From positions 1-5,885 of the forward strand of contig CAYJME010000207.1 in the NCBI GenBank assembly GCA_964370795.1: a stretch of DNA of 5,885 nucleotides, written 5' to 3'. A model generated the notes under the pieces. The model was not told the origin of the DNA and searched no databases. It worked only from the letters and a program-made list of their open reading frames with translations. The position numbers and the translations under genes were made by a program. This document shows, one piece after another, positions 5,478 to 5,885 of this stretch; within the stretch, counting starts at the first letter, position 1; every line of letters begins with the position of its first letter. This DNA comes from JAHFOW01 sp964370795. GTDB taxonomy: Bacteria > Planctomycetota > Brocadiia > Brocadiales > Brocadiaceae.

Positions 5478-5498
5478 GTGCAGAATAAATTATTGCAC
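5478..5498. promoter_or_regulatory. Short inverted repeat upstream of the Crp/Fnr gene, possible operator
   Basis: GTGCA (5478-5482) and TGCAC (5494-5498) are inverted copies with an 11-base AT-rich spacer, centred 66 bases before the TTG start. On the minus strand the spacer holds AATAAT, which could be part of a -10 element. No 5-4-5 palindrome of the type seen at 3737 is present in 5423-5613, so autoregulation through that motif is not supported. Confidence 0.35.
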
Positions 5499-5539
5499 TT
5501 GAGGATCTTCTAATTCTAACAATATTTGGCACCTTTAAA

Positions 5540-5576
5540 TCACAAACTGAGGCATTTCAAGTACCTCAGTCTGTGT
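5540..5576 (-). terminator. Stem-loop between the hemerythrin-like and Crp/Fnr genes, possible terminator
   Basis: CACAAACTGAGG (5541-5552) pairs with CCTCAGTCTGTG (5564-5575), with one A-C mismatch and an 11-base loop; A5540 and T5576 add one more pair. It begins 38 bases after the stop of the leftward hemerythrin-like gene. The following tract on the minus strand (ATTTAAAGG) is a poor U-run, so a factor-independent terminator is only moderately supported; an RNA-processing or operator role is possible. Confidence 0.5.
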
Positions 5577-5613
5577 TGGTACTTCTTATACGATAGCTTC
5601 GGTACAATTATCC

Positions 5614-5885
5614 CTATTTAAATTCATCTTCCCATTTATGAATTTTTGAATGTAATTCTTCATGAACTCCATGCCCTATTACGGTTTCTTCATGGATTTC
5701 AAATCTTTCATATAATTCATCCTGTTTTTTATCATCCAATAATTTATCAGCCATCATGAAAAGAACATTATTTTTTTTTGCTCTGTGACTCCTTAAAAGG
5801 TCACGATATTTGATGGCATTATTTTTAAAATGAGAGGAAGAATCGGTAAGGATTAATAGAATCCAACGCGAAAAGGTTATTCGAA
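5614..5885 (-). CDS. C-terminal part of a hemerythrin-like (HHE) protein, possibly degenerate
   Basis: An open frame of 89 codons plus TAG (5616-5614) enters from the right edge; the start is outside. From about visible residue 19 it reads like the second half of a hemerythrin HHE domain: FKNNAIKYRDLLRSH, then NNVLFMMADKLLDD, then ELYERFEIHEETVIGHGVHE. Candidate iron ligands present are H33, H71 and H74. The glutamate that normally follows in H-x-x-K-E-N-N-x-L-F reads Lys (K37, in a 9-A run), and Pro after LF is Met. The first 18 visible residues (through WILLILTDSSS) do not look like the domain. Hemerythrin-like proteins bind O2 or NO at a di-iron site. The change at a ligand, the odd upstream part and about 31% GC suggest decay, a base error, or a diverged copy. 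Confidence 0.65.
   Translation of the reverse strand, partial: RITFSRWILLILTDSSSHFKNNAIKYRDLLRSHRAKKNNVLFMMADKLLDDKKQDELYERFEIHEETVIGHGVHEELHSKIHKWEDEFK

Overview
The window looks like part of a bacterial chromosome of moderate GC (near 50% in the hand-counted parts of the left and centre, close to 31% at the right end). No RNA gene, CRISPR array, transposase or phage gene was seen. The style of the Crp/Fnr regulator and the set of membrane proteins remind me of anaerobic or facultative Chloroflexota (Anaerolineae-like). That is an impression from protein style, not a demonstrated placement.

Layout. From 3666 down to the left edge, seven genes run leftward: a 4-TM protein (3259-3666), a small BON-domain protein (2894-3169), a two-TM mini-protein (2626-2874), a small cupin (2199-2546), a CopD-like 4-TM protein (1694-2191), an 8-TM protein of unknown family (825-1628), and a histidine-rich polytopic protein (819 to the edge, incomplete). 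Divergently, from 3952, a DUF1858-like 78-residue protein and a PEMT/ICMT-type membrane methyltransferase (4181-4696) run rightward. A Crp/Fnr-family regulator (4709-5422, leftward) converges on the methyltransferase. The right end holds the C-terminal part of a hemerythrin-like protein (5614 to the edge, leftward) in AT-rich DNA.

Regulation is the clearest unifying signal. Three copies of a palindrome of the form CGAY-N4-GTCG, usually flanked as ACGAC-N4-GTCGT, lie in front of transcription units: two in the 285-bp divergent intergenic region and one in the gap before the BON gene. Each is followed, after exactly 22 bp, by a -10-like hexamer (TATACT, TAAGAT, TAGACT). This is the geometry of a class II Crp/Fnr activator bound at -41.5. 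The palindrome has the 5-4-5 layout and the internal GA/TC of FNR/DNR sites but differs in its outer bases. The Crp/Fnr gene about 1 kb away is the natural candidate, and its recognition helix is correspondingly non-canonical (Asp where FNR has Glu).

Working idea (inference): a small regulon in which a non-Fe-S, non-cAMP Crp/Fnr regulator switches on a membrane set with transmembrane histidines (possible heme or metal ligands), a cupin and a BON protein, plus the DUF1858/methyltransferase pair. The nearby hemerythrin-like gene and the DNR-like site geometry suggest a response to oxygen, nitric oxide or redox state, but nothing in the window proves the signal or the chemistry.
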